From assembly GCA_037577475.1 (NCBI GenBank), contig CM075184.1, positions 2,951,594 through 3,015,593 on the forward strand: a stretch of 64,000 nucleotides of DNA. The letters are read 5' to 3'. Source of the stretch: Chaunax sp. Z400. Taxonomy: Eukaryota; Chordata; Actinopteri; Lophiiformes; Chaunacidae. The notes below the pieces were generated by a model. The model made no database searches, was not told where the DNA came from, and saw nothing but the letters and a program-made list of their open reading frames with translations. Positions 52,765 to 64,000 of this stretch are shown piece after piece. Position numbers and translations under genes: made by a program. Within the stretch, counting starts at the first letter, position 1; each line of letters starts with the position of its first letter.

Positions 52765-55313
52765 CTACTCATTGGTGATGCGGTGCACGATCATGGGGAT
52801 GATGCGGGAGCCGCGGGGGCAGCTGCACAGGTCCATGCTCGGGTTCCTGATTTTGTCCTCCAGCAGCTGGTCAAGCTGCCAGCGCAGCTCCTTCAGCAGC
52901 TTGGCTTCATGAAGAGAGGTGGCAGCAAACCGGATCCACCCATCATTAAGGGAGATGACAAACTCTCCCTTGTTCAGCTCCATGTTGACCTGCCCGCCTC
53001 CAAACAGCACCAGTGCGTAGACGGACACCACGCTGCAGTCCCTGATGAAAACACGCGTCGTTTTCACCTTCTCGTGGTAAATAAGGTAGGGGCTGTTGTA
53101 ACGACGAACTCTGTGGATGACGCACGAGGGGTGCACGTAGACGCAGCCGTCGTTTTTGGTCATGAAGAGCACGTTGGCTTTGGGCTTCATCTTCATTGCT
53201 CCTTTGGTGTTCATCATGTAGCTCCCCTGAGGAGCTTGTAACTGGACCACATTGGGATAGAGGGCAGCACAAAGCATGGCAGACATCAGCTGCATGTTTT
53301 CAGAGTTCACGTTAGCCTCCGGGCCGGTAGCTTCCAGAACACCATCTGTGCCTGTAGAGCTCATACGCTCTATTATCTTGACCCTCAGCCCCTCTTTGAT
53401 GAAGCCGATGTCAGACAGCAACTCAGCAAACTGCCTCTTCAGACTGGCGATCTCATGTAACCCTCGCAATGACAGGTAGTTATCCCTGCAGAAAAGGAAG
53501 CTGGCCTGGTTGCCGTACTTTGCAGCACAGCACCATCCCTTGTATGCCTGCAACAAAGTTAGATGGTCACTATTGGCCAAGGCAAAGGCCTTTTTCTTCT
53601 CATTGGCTTCCTCCCGCTTGTCCCACGAAGACACAAACGGTGATTTGAAGGCCAAACTGGCAGCGATGGTGAGTGCTGGGTCAAGGCAACGAAAGATTGC
53701 ACCGAACAGCATGAGTTTCCCAATGCGCACATCCACAGGGAGGCAGGCCAGGTGGTATCCCAGCAGGGTCAGCTTTTCATCCTCGGTTAGGGCTCCCAGG
53801 TCCTGCAGGTGCTGCTTGGCTGCATCCAAGCTCCCCATATCGGGGGGCTCAATGAGCCGAGAGAATACAGACTCCAGTGTCCGCTCAGCAAAAACGTGCA
53901 GGTTAGTGATCCGCAGGCAGAGCTGCTCTAGAGGCACTCTCTGGACCTCAGGCAGCTGATGCTCAGCCAGCAGGTGTTGGAAGCAGTGGCTCGTGAAGAG
54001 GTGGAAGCAGACCCCCGAGGCCACACGACCCGCTCGACCCTTCCTCTGCAGCGCGTTGGCCCTAGAAACCCACGCGTCCTCCAGGATCTCCATGCTTTTA
54101 GATGCATCGTACCTTTTCTCCTTCATCTTGCCAGAGTCGATGACATATACCACGTCGTCAATGGTTACCGAGGTCTAAGCGATGTTGGTGGAGATGATAA
54201 TCTTTGTGGTGCCCTCTGGGGGCCGGATGAAAACCGCCTGCTGCTCCTCATTGGACAGGGTTGAGTGCAGCGGGTACACCACACACCTGGTTTTGCCACT
54301 GTTGTTGAACACTTTGTTGGACATGAGCTGTTTGTAGAGTGTCTTTATCTCAGCCAGACCTGGTAGGAACACGAGAACTGCACCTGGAGGGTACTTGTGA
54401 TTTCCCTTCACAATCCACACCAGCAGGCTCTCCACCAGGTCCATGTTGATCTTGTCTAGGTCCATCGCAGCAATGGTCTTCAACACAGACTCCTCAGTAT
54501 CTTTGTATCTGATGGTTAGCTCCTGCAGGCTGAGCTGCTGGTCTGGAACTGCGTCTTTTTCAAAGTCCTTCTTACAAAAAGACATAAAGTCGTCAAACAC
54601 GTCTCTCGGTTCTGCTTTGGTTCCTCGTCCGCTTGTGAAAGAGGAATTCTCTTCGCCTGAGCGCATGTAAGGGCTGCCATCCTTAATGACATAATGGCTT
54701 TTATCGATGGCATCTTCAAGAAAAAACTGGTCAACAGGAAAAGTAAGCCCTGGTATGTGGATAGTGGAACAGTCATAAAAATACTTAGAGAAGAGTGTGG
54801 CACTCATTAGAATGACTTTAAGGTCTGGCCTCTGCACAATCAAGTCTTTTAACACCAACAGCAGGAAGTCGCTGTCCTCCGTCCGTTCGTGCATGACACG
54901 ACACGAAGCATGACATGTGTGACGCCTTTGAGGTCCGCCTCACCCACCAGTCTCCTCAGTAACACGCCTGTGGTGCAGTACAGCAGTCTGGTGGCAGACG
55001 TCCTAACACTCTCCAGGCGGCTCTGGTAGCCCACTGAGTGGCCCAGACACTCTGCACGCTCCTGTGCCACTCTTTGGGCCACAGAGATGGCAGAGATGCG
55101 GCGTGGCTGCGTACAGAGGATGTTGGCCACCTGCTCGGCTCGACCATTTAATGAGCCGTCCAGAATGAACTGAGGGATCTGAGTGGTCTTACCACATCCA
55201 GTCATCCCACTGACAACCAGCACCTGGCACTGGTCTAACAGGTTGAGGATGTTTGCTTTCTCTTGCCAAGCCGGTAGCGTCCTCCTCTGCTCCAACATGG
55301 ACAGCTAAAGGTA
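52765..55313 (-). pseudogene. dhx57: DHX57-like RNA helicase retropseudogene, 5'-truncated and disabled
   Basis: Seen on the minus strand: an uninterrupted helicase core without introns. It begins near MLEQRRTLPAWQEKANIL, with Walker A GMTGCGKTTQ, motif Ia TQPRRISA, motif III SAT, motif V STNIA*TSVTIDD, motif VI QRKGRAGR, then the winged-helix/OB-fold C-terminal domains ending SRIIPMIVHRITNE. Lesions: about five extra bases near 54895-54915 shift the frame and destroy the DEVH box; a TAG at 54175-54177 replaces the Glu of motif V; three codons are missing after MSATL. The N-terminal half of DHX57 (UBA, zinc finger, RWD) is absent. Known: the parent gene has many introns, so an intronless copy implies retroposition. 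Assignment to DHX57 rests on family-specific blocks such as ANILCTQPRRISAISVA and DQFFLEDAI. No poly(A) is seen. It lies in the nell1 intron on the same strand. Confidence 0.9.
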
Positions 55314-55501
55314 ACCAATGCAACCAATCAAAGACAACAATGACTACCCAATCAGAAGCACAATAGGGAGGGCCGTGCCACTTAATTTTTGTTACTTCCA
55401 CCCTTGAGGTGGAAAAAACCCTTAAGTGATAAATGGCAATTTTGTGTTGTGAACGATGAATGAATCAAATCAGCTTTAAATTAATCAAATCATTTGATAA
55501 T

Positions 55502-55830
55502 TACTTCCGCCAAGGGAGGAGGTTATGTTTGGTTTGCTGGTTTGTTGGTTTGATTGTGAACAGGATAAAAGAAAAACTAATTAACAGATTTTGATGAAAT
55601 TTTCAGGAGATGTCGGAAGTGGATTAGATTTTACTTGTGATCCAGATCCCCGTCTGGATCCAGGAATTTTTTATTTATTTATCTTTTATTATAGGATCAA
55701 ACTGCCAAGTAATGGATGGATTTTGATGAAATTTCCAGGAGATGTCGGAAGTGGCCCAAGGAAGAATCGATTAGATATTGGTGGTGATTCGGATCACCGT
55801 CTGGATCCAGGAATTTTTTATTTATATTTC
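55502..55830 (+). repeat. Dispersed fish repeat, with internal tandem duplication
   Basis: The block 'acttccgccaagggaggagg' ... 'gattttgatgaaattttcag' ... 'gatccagatccccgtctgga' ... 'ccaggaattttttattt' occurs once and then its second half (from 'gattttgatgaaatttccag') is repeated at ~55719-55830. Related fragments occur near 40228 and 63139. Confidence 0.65.
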
Positions 55831-55885
55831 TGTGTACCTGTGCAAAGGCACACTGACTATTCTTCGTCATACTTATTCCGCCTTA

Positions 55886-56010
55886 TTGGTGTGAATGCTG
55901 AAGGCATTATTTCATTGTATTTTTTTTACCATATTTTTCTAACTTCATTATTCCGATTCAACTTTTTCAGGCAGCATTGCAGTCCAGCACAGCTCTTCAG
56001 CATTCACAGG
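55886..56010. mobile_element. Small inverted-repeat element
   Basis: Opposed termini are 'ggtgtgaatgctgaag' (from ~55889) and 'cttcagcattcacagg' (ending ~56010). It is ~125 bp with a T-rich interior. The left terminus also occurs alone at 52237-52252, so this may be a dispersed family or part of the LINE 3'UTR. Confidence 0.5.
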
Positions 56011-56044
56011 GCAATTTCTTTAGAAATTGCTTTTCTAGTTTAGA

Positions 56045-56160
56045 TTTAATATTGCATGTTTGGCATCTGTCATTGTTTTTAGCTTGTTTAGCACTTTTGT
56101 CGACTGTGTGTTGTTTTTAAATGTGCTATATAAATCAATTTTGACTTGACTAGTAATTGA
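56045..56160 (+). mobile_element. Detached L2-like LINE 3' tail
   Basis: The sequence 'ttagcacttttgtcgactgt' ... 'ttgtttttaaatgtgctata' ... 'ttgacttgacta' is the characteristic 3' end of fish L2-type LINEs. It is in the same orientation as the LINE body ending at ~52140. It is most simply the 3' end of that element, pushed away by later insertions. Confidence 0.65.
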
Positions 56161-58017
56161 CTTTCTTCATTCATAGCTGTAGGGTTTGACAAAGCACACA
56201 GCTCTGCATGGGAAAATACTTACCGATATTAACTCCGTGGTAAATGTAGTGGATGTTACTATGGAGCCCGGCAGGTGTCAGGGCTAACGTGTAATAATTT
56301 GTGTTGTGAAATTAGTATTTCAGCCCTCAAGCCTCAAATTAATAGCATTCAAGTGAAATTACAGGTTGTTGTGGTCAATTAGGGAGGAGGGCCAGGTGTT
56401 AGCAGCAGTGTTTCAGTCTAAGGGTCTTTCTAAATTTAGTGAAATAGTTCCCACAAATTAAATGTAGTGAACCTTCACAGCACATTACACACAAACAGTA
56501 AACATATAAAACGCAGATGATATTTCTATTACTGATGGTATTGTTACCTTTGTCATCCCTTACACATGTTTTTAAGGGATAGCAGATTCTTTTTTCTCTA
56601 TTATCATGAATTCAAACTAACTTGCGGTAGATTTTGATGAAAGAAATTACAGCATATTTGACACCCCTTCCCAGCATACATACTGGCATCAAGCTTAAGC
56701 CTTGTCAATCACAGCCTATAGAGTATGTTCTCCTGGTGTATTTAGTTGAATCCTCAAAGGAACGAGACATCTGTTTAGCGCCTTTCTCACTTTTCTTCTC
56801 TACAGACCAAAAGAACCAACATGAACGGAGACGACAGACGGCATTTACATCTATCTGCTGTCCTTTATCAGCGCGCCACAGGAAATAGAGTGCTGAAAGT
56901 CCGCCCCCTCCTTTTATCAAGCCCTGACATTTAACACCATTCTCATAAAAGTGAGTTGTTCTAAGAGAAAAAGACCAAAGTCCCTTCAAGACTAGCTCTG
57001 CGCTCTCCTGTCTGCACCTGCTGCCTACAGACATCGATCACACCCACGCAGCACTGACAGCTAGTGTTACATGAACAAAGGCCTGAAGTCAAACTGAAAC
57101 CAAACTAAAAATAAATTGAATTCATGTTTGTGTTTGCATGTTTAACTCAGAGCATTCGTACTGTCTCCAGTATGAACACCTGTGTTTCTCTGCTGTCGCA
57201 AGTGTTAGTGAACATTTCCTCAGGTTATTGAAAGTGTTAATCCTCTGTACGGTAGCCCTTTAAGGACATGTCGGACAACTCTAAGATATAAGATACACTT
57301 TATTAATTTCTTTATTGGGATAAGTCATAATTACATATCAGAACAACTGTTACATTATATATGGATCCCATTTTTATATATAACAATCAAAAACAATAAC
57401 ACTTTGTTACTTTCAACTGCTCAGTGCACCCAGTCTGTACAGGTGTCACAGTATTTGTTATAGAAAGCCAAAGTTAAAAATTTAACTTTGTGGGAAATTG
57501 TTCCAGGAGCAAAAAAACCTCATTAAAAATCCAATTGCTATTTGTTATAGTGTTAACGCCTGGTCATTCAAGCTTGGAACAAAGCCTTTGTGGACAGTAG
57601 CGGCTCACTTCATGAGTCTAGATAAGAAGGGTAATAAAAAACAATCTAATATAATTTTTCTAACTGCATTTATTGGACCCCATTGCCCATTTCATATTGG
57701 GGAAACCTATCTAAACCACCAGGGAATAAAAGCCATGTGTCAAATAGAGTCTGTAGACGGATGGGATGTGATTAGTTCAGACATTTCACAATAACAGCAA
57801 GACAGAGAAGACTGAAGAGTTTCAGAGTTTGTAGACTGCAGAAAGCATAGATCATTTTACAGACATGAACAAAACCAAGTTTAGATGACATATACACCCA
57901 TGATGCCACAGTGGTACATGTTCACAGAGGCTGGAGTTTTCACAACACAACAGCTGTTTGACTTAAAAACATGAAGGTGACAGGCTTTAATTTCAAGTAC
58001 TGTTGTTTGCCAGTTTG
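56161..58017. other. nell1 intron
   Basis: AT-rich DNA. The minus- and plus-strand open frames at 56634-57034 and 57498-57794 show no recognisable domain. No RNA gene is seen. Confidence 0.4.
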
Positions 58018-58933
58018 GATGAGATGAGATGAGATGAGATGAGATGAGATGAGATGAGATGAGATGAGATAGGCTAAGAAGATAAGATGAGATGAGATAG
58101 GCTAAGAAGATGAGATGAGATGAGAAAAGATGAGATGAGATAGGCCAAGAAGATAAGATGTGATGAGAAAAGATGAGATGAGATAGGCTAAGGAGATGAG
58201 ATGAGATGAGATAGGCTAAGAAGATAAGAGGAGATGAGATAGGCTAAGAAGATTAGATAAGATGAGATGAGATAGGCTAAGAAGATAAGATGAGATGAGA
58301 TAGGCTAAAAAGATGAGGTGAGATGAGACAGGCTAAGAAGATGAGATGAGATAGGCTAAGAAGATTAGATAAGATGAGATGAGATGAGATAGGCTAAGAA
58401 GATAAGATGAGATGAGATAGGCTAAAAAGATTAGATGAGATGAGACAGGCTAAGAAGATGAGATGAGATGAGATAGGCTAAGAAGATAAGATGAGATGAG
58501 ATGAGATGGGCTAAGAACATGAGATGAGATAGGCTAAGAACATGAGATGAGATGAGATAGCCTAAGAAGATAAGATGAGATGAGATAGGCTAAAAAGATT
58601 AGATGAGATGAGACAGGCTAAGACGATGAGATGAGATAGGCTAAGAAGATAAGATGAGATGAGATAGGCTAAGAAGATAAGATGAGATGAGATGAGATAG
58701 GCTAAGACGATGGGATGAGATGAGATAGGCTAAGAACATGAGATGAGATAGGCTAAGAAGATGAGATGAGATGAGATAGGCTAAGAACATGAGATGAGAT
58801 GAGATAGGCTAAGAACATGAGATGAGATAGGCTAAGAACATGAGATGAGATAGGCTAAGAAGATAAGATGAGATGAGATAGGCTAAGAAGATAAAATGAG
58901 ATGAGATAGGCTAAGATAAGATAAGATGAGATG
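58018..58933. repeat. GAGAT-based minisatellite with 'aggctaagaa' spacer
   Basis: It starts as pure (GAGAT)n and continues as variable-length units of (GATGA)n separated by 'taggctaagaagat' or close variants (aagaacat, aaaagatt, caggct). It continues after an insertion at 59506-59542. Confidence 0.95.
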
Positions 58934-58943
58934 AGATAACATA

Positions 58944-59495
58944 GCTTGTCCCTCTCCCTCTTGTGTCTATTGTGTTCCTCCTCCCCTGTGTGTTGTCTGT
59001 CTCTCCCGGTCTGTGTCTGTTACCAGGGCGTGGCTACCTGTCACTCTCTCCTCACCTGATCCTGCCTACCATGACTTCTGCTCACCTGACTCCAATCCGA
59101 CTCATCACCACACCTGAAGACTGCTGGCTCTACACTCCATGCTTCGTCAGATCCGTTTATCTTTGTGGTCATCCAGCTCACGACTGCTATTCAAGCATGT
59201 TTGAGATTTGCAACCTTTTTGGATTCTGACTCACACGGTCTCTCTCTCTCTCTCTCAGGTTCATCATTCTGCTTCCTCTGCTGTGCTCTGGTAACACCTG
59301 TCTGGTCTGTTAGAAGAACCTGATCTGCTGCTGCTACGCTGTGCCCCGCCGTCTGCCCTGCTCCAGCACTTAGTCTTTTTGTTAACCTTTTTTGGCATTA
59401 AACAGTTTTTGTTCATTTTTACCCTGCCTCTGTGTGTTTGAGTTCTGCACTTTGGGTCCAAGAAAAAAGACTGGTTAACACCTTTAACAAAGCTA
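58944..59495. mobile_element. 552-bp insertion inside the minisatellite, flanked by 10-bp direct repeat
   Basis: The flanking repeat 'agataacata' occurs at 58934-58943 and 59496-59505, and the minisatellite resumes after it. The insert carries a CT microsatellite (59240-59260), 'ttaaacagtttttgttcatt' and 'accctgcctctgtgtgtttg' near its right end. That tail resembles non-coding LTR- or SINE-type fish elements. No protein is encoded. The class is undetermined. Confidence 0.65.
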
Positions 59496-59505
59496 AGATA
59501 ACATA

Positions 59506-59604
59506 AGCTAAGAAGATGAGATGAGATGAGATGAGATGAACCTTTACTGATCCCCCATGGGGCAAATTCAGTTTGACACAGCTGTACAAAGACAATAAAT
59601 AAAT
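59506..59604. repeat. Minisatellite remainder plus dispersed repeat end
   Basis: Seven to eight (GATGA) units are followed by 'cctttactgatcccccatgg' and 'ggcaaattcag', a recurrent fish repeat end that is also weakly present near 14620. Confidence 0.6.
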
Positions 59605-61218
59605 CTATAAATACCAGTACTCTCTCTTTATACAAGTACTCTCTCTATATACCAGTACTCTCTCTATATACAAGTACTCTCTATATACAAGTACTCTGTC
59701 TATATACAAGTACTCTCTCTATATACCAGTACTCTCTCTATATACCAGTACTCTCTCCTTATACCGATACTCTCTATACCAGTACTCCATCTATAAATAC
59801 CAGTACTCTCTCTATATACTTGTACTCTCTCTATATACCAGTACTCTCTCTATATACCAGTACTCTGTCTATATACCAGTACTCTCTCTATATACCAGTA
59901 CTCTCTCTATATACCAGTACTCTCTCTATATACCAGTGCTCTCTCTATATACCAGTACTCTCTCTATATACCAGTACTCTCTCTATATACCAGTACTCTC
60001 TCTATATACCAGTACTCTCTCTATATACCAGTACTCTCTCTATATACCAGTACTCTGTCTATATACCAGTACTCTGTCTATATACCAGTACTCTCTCTAT
60101 ATACCAGTACTCTGTCTATACACCAGTACTCTCTCTATATACCAGTACTCTCTCTATATACCAGTACTCTGTCTATATACCAGTACTCTCTCTATATACC
60201 AGTACTCTCTCTATATACCAGTACTCTCTCTATATACCAGTACTCTGTCTATATACCAGTACTCTCTCTATATACCAGTACTCTCTCTATATCCCAGTAC
60301 TCTCTCTATATACCAGTACTCTGTCTATATACCAGTACTCTGTCTATATACCAGTACTCTGTCTATATACAAGTACTCTCTCTATATACCAGTACTCTCT
60401 CTATATCCCAGTACTCTCTCTATATACCAGTACTCTGTCTATATACCAGTACTCTGTCTATATACCAGTACTCTCTCTATATACCAGTACTCTCTCTATA
60501 TACCAGTACTCTGTCTATATACCAGTAGTCTGTCTATATACCAGTACTCTCTCTATATACCAGTACTCTCTCTATATACCAGTAGTCTGTCTATATACCA
60601 GTACTCTGTCTATATACCAGTACTCTGTCTATATACCAGTACTCTCTCTATATACCAGTACTCTGTCTATATACCAGTACTCTGTCTATATACCAGTACT
60701 CTCTCTATATACCAGTACTCTCTCTATATACCAGTACTCTGTCTATATACCAGTACTCTGTCTATATACCAGTACTCTCTCTATATACCAGTACTCTCTC
60801 TATATCCCAGTACTCTCTCTATATACCAGTACTCTGTCTATATACCAGTACTCTCTCTATATACCAGTACTCTGTCTATATACCAGTACTCTGTCTATAT
60901 ACAAGTACTCTCTCTATATACCAGTACTCTCTCTATATCCCAGTACTCTCTCTATATACCAGTACTCTGTCTATATACCAGTACTCTGTCTATATACCAG
61001 TACTCTCTCTATATACCAGTACTCTCTCTATATACCAGTACTCTGTCTATATACCAGTAGTCTGTCTATATACCAGTACTCTCTCTATATACCAGTACTC
61101 TGTCTATATACCAGTACTCTCTCTATATACCAGTACTCTGTCTATATACCAGTAGTCTGTCTATATACCAGTACTCTCTCTATATACCAGTACTCTGTCT
61201 ATATACCAATACTTTCTC
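59605..61218. repeat. 19-bp minisatellite, ~84 copies
   Basis: The unit is 'ctctctatataccagta' plus 'ct', 19 bp, with a common C-to-G variant (ctgtctatata) and rarer 'tatacaag' and 'tatccc' variants. Three units make 57 bp without a stop, giving a 468-codon open frame that is an artefact. Confidence 0.96.
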
Positions 61219-63134
61219 TTCCATAGTCAACCTGGTCAGTTTGAGTGTATCAGTGCGTTTCTCTACTAAGTATGTAAAATACAACATGGGCAGACCACAT
61301 ATCACTTTATACAGCAAACAGTTTGACAAACTAACTCACAATTTATGTCTGCTGCAAATATTGCTGTGACTTTTAAATTAGCTGTTTGTCACAAATAATG
61401 AAAACATTTAGTCCAAATCAGAATCGTAGAATGATCATTTCATCAAGAAGAAGCAGGATTTGTCTGTCATTTCATTTCTAATTTGCTGATACACAGTACA
61501 TACTTTATTCACATATGGTTTGAGACACACTCTGTTCTCTCAGTGTGAAACCTCATACAAAAAGCTCTTTGCTTAAAGAGATCAACATGTTCATGTTGAT
61601 TGTGGAGCTTTGTGAGGAGAAAAGCAATTACTCCCACTATGAACATGTTTTAGTGGATAACCTGCCACAGTGCTGCTACTGAATGAAATGAACTGAACAT
61701 AATGGATGACAACACTTTATTGTATACACACATGCTGCTATGTCCTGAACAGGAACACTGAGGCCAGCTTATGACACTTTACTTTAAGAAAATGAGTGAA
61801 CTCTAATCCAAACACATAATCTGCCATACAGTATGTCATATGTTGGCAAAGAAGTGGTATGTACGTCACAATATGTGAGTTGTGACTTCATTCCTTCCTT
61901 TAGAGTGAAGTATTACAGAAAATAAATCTCCATGGTCAAACAGGATCTGAGGTGGTTTTATGAACCCACCAGAGGAAAACAGGCAGCCTGGAGGAAGGAT
62001 CAACGTGGGACAAAATAAAAAGATCAGTGAATTATCCTCCTGCTGTGTAGAAACACAAGTTATAAATATACAAATAACTGCATACAGTAAGAAGCTAATA
62101 GAGGTATTCATTTGTCTGGTTCCACTATGTTGAGGTTCTATCAGGCCCTCATTAGCAGCATGATTGCTTCTGTACTAATAAACCCACACTTCAAAATGAA
62201 TTACACTTACATTGACTCTCCAGCTCTAGTTATCATCACACCACCAAACACAGAATGCTTCCTGCCTGTCCAACCAATGATTTCTCTTTAAAACCGATTC
62301 AGATCCAACTCACTTTGAGATACTTTAAAACAAATAAATATTGATTTATAGTATTGGTTTGAATTTAGCAGGATTATAACAACATTTCACCTCCAGCTGG
62401 ATTCATATTTGTCCATGAAGGTGTCCTGGCAGCTCTGCTGAACACTTACAGATCTGAATGTTTAGAGTGTAAAGATGCTTTTTAACACAATGTGCAGACA
62501 TTTTTAGTTTAAATGAACTACAAGACATGAGTTAAAGAGGGACACTAATTATATTCTGGTGGGGGGCATCAACCCACTATTCAAATATGCTAAAACATGT
62601 CCCTAAATATGCTTTAAAATAAATTGCTCTGACAGACAACACACACCACCATCGAACATAATGAATAGCTAATATAATCCTAAACCTAATAAACTGTGAT
62701 TGTTATTACTCCTGGTTCTAGTCTTGCAGTAAACAGCTGTTCTGTGTGTGCTTTGTCTCAGTGCTGTTGCCGTACCCCAGCAGAAGCTGTTCCAGTCCTG
62801 TATGCAGATACAATCATTGTCAAACACACTACAGTCTCCTGAGCTCATCACTTTCACATGTTTTAATAATGTATTATGGGTGATAGAAGCTGTATCACTG
62901 TCCATTCTTATGACTTCTGTAGTTATATTATAAATATTATGCTAAATGTGTGTGAGAATGTTAACTAGTAAGCATGATCTCCATTTGATTGCAAATAAAG
63001 AAAATGTTTCATCATCATCACATCATGTGTGTTGGTGAATTTGGATGTTCTGGTGGTCCTTCCAGTGCTGACACCACGGCTACAGCCTGAGCAGCTTTTC
63101 TCTTCAGCTCAGCTTTTCTTACTGCTGGTGGCCT
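61219..63134. other. nell1 intron
   Basis: AT-rich intronic DNA with no recognised gene or mobile element. Confidence 0.45.
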
Positions 63135-63300
63135 TTTTATCTCCACCAAGGAGGTCAGGGTTTTGTGTTGGTTTGTTGGTCTGTTTGCAGGATTACTCAA
63201 CAACTTATAGTTATATTAACAGATGACATTCTTGGGAGAGGCTGGGTACGGAACAAACCATTTCATTTTGGGGGTGATCCGGATCATCATCTGGATTCTT
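63135..63300 (+). repeat. Dispersed fish repeat fragment, third copy
   Basis: The sequence contains 'tctccaccaaggaggtcagg', 'ttggtttgttggtctgtttg', 'ttggggtgatccggatc'-like and 'atcatctggattctt' blocks shared with 55502-55830 and 40228-40275. Confidence 0.6.
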
Positions 63301-64000
63301 TACTACTGTGAGATGGAGGTGATTTCTGCGTCTCACTTCATGGATGATGCCTTCAATGCTTGGATAAAAATGACACGACGACATCCCCATAAGATCTCAC
63401 ACACATCAGAGTCTGATCTGGATCCAGTTTATATTCCAAACTACTGTGAGATAACAGATAATAATGATCCAGACTGACCTGAGATCAGATTGTAGCTGAA
63501 ACTGATTCAGTTAGGGGTCACATTTATCTTCAACAGTTCCTGATCTAGATCCTGAAGAAAACCACCATCAGACTAATAATGATACCAATGTGATCCAGAT
63601 TCTAGGGGCAGGTTTTCATGGTCCAGGATCACATGATGAGGGTCAGCCTATCAGGGGACTGTTGCCTTTAGGTTCATGACATATATGGGGAAACTGAGCT
63701 GCTGTGATGAAGGTTTGGGATCCCTAAGTGACGTCTACTTTTATATATTCATCTTTTTTATTTATTTAGCAGTGTGACTAATCAATCATTGCCTGCCATG
63801 CAACACGTTTTGAATGATTTTTGAAGTCCAAGAGGAATTCAGTGACGTTGTAACACACAGGTAGGGTCAGGCTGTGCATTTGTAATAGTGTTACATCATC
63901 ATCTGATTGGTAGATCATTGGTGGATGTACAACACATGCTCTCTGCTCTCTGACTGATTGTTTTCAGCTGGAGTTTTTTCTGATAGAGATGTTTTCATAC
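63301..64000. other. Right edge of window, nell1 intron
   Basis: Degenerate 'gatccagat'-type motifs continue from the adjacent repeat to ~63640; otherwise nothing is recognised. Confidence 0.4.

Noticed and set aside
52765..54153. 462-residue minus-strand frame as a functional helicase gene
   Set aside because: It is only the part of the DHX57-like copy after the TAG; the core motifs I-V lie upstream in disrupted frames, so it cannot be an active helicase.
59820..61226. 468-residue plus-strand open frame
   Set aside because: It is entirely the 19-bp minisatellite; the stop-free property follows from the unit sequence.

Overview
The window is teleost fish nuclear DNA. It is AT-rich and intron-dense, with many very short introns (77-125 bp) and abundant fish-type repeats (L2-like and L1/Tx1-like LINE relics, hAT-type miniature elements, long minisatellites). 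I recognise two protein-coding genes, both partial, plus one helicase retropseudogene and one probable non-coding snoRNA host gene.

Layout. Bases 3869-22499 (+) hold the last 24 exons of lrp4, the LDL receptor-related protein that is the agrin co-receptor at the neuromuscular junction. I placed every splice junction by eye. The exons sum to 3773 nt and keep one open frame to the stop (the tail of a split Gly codon, then 1256 codons and TGA). They cover the end of beta-propeller 1, three further EGF plus propeller modules, a final EGF, the juxtamembrane stalk, one transmembrane helix and the complete cytoplasmic tail with an NPxY motif and a C-terminal PDZ ligand. The 3'UTR carries an ~890-bp CA/CAGA array. 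Bases ~24.8-26.2 kb hold a non-autonomous element with ~240-280-bp inverted arms.

Bases ~28.1-31.3 kb contain a compact spliced unit with a three-CCAAT-box promoter, several tiny candidate exons, two related C/D-box snoRNA candidates in different introns, and AATAAA signals. It looks like a snoRNA host gene and is the best candidate here for something undescribed. A decayed L1/Tx1-type LINE follows (31.4-34.5 kb), then a 29-bp minisatellite (35.1 kb), unannotated spacer, and a ~1.9-kb 21/35-bp minisatellite that runs into an ATTCT array (40.3-42.5 kb).

The minus strand from 49250 down to about 44299 carries three exons of nell1 (last EGF, then VWC domains). lrp4 and nell1 are therefore convergent. 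The part of the nell1 intron lying upstream in transcription (49.3 kb to the right edge) contains an L2-like LINE (49.9-52.1 kb), an intronless, disabled, 5'-truncated copy of the DHX57 helicase (52.8-55.3 kb, minus) that separates the LINE body from its 3' tail (~56.1 kb), a GAGAT-type minisatellite interrupted by a 552-bp insertion with a 10-bp target duplication (58-59.5 kb), and a ~1.6-kb 19-bp minisatellite (59.6-61.2 kb).

The long open frames over the minisatellites and the CA array are artefacts of repeats lacking stop codons. I saw no CRISPR array, rRNA, convincing tRNA gene or bacterial-type operon.
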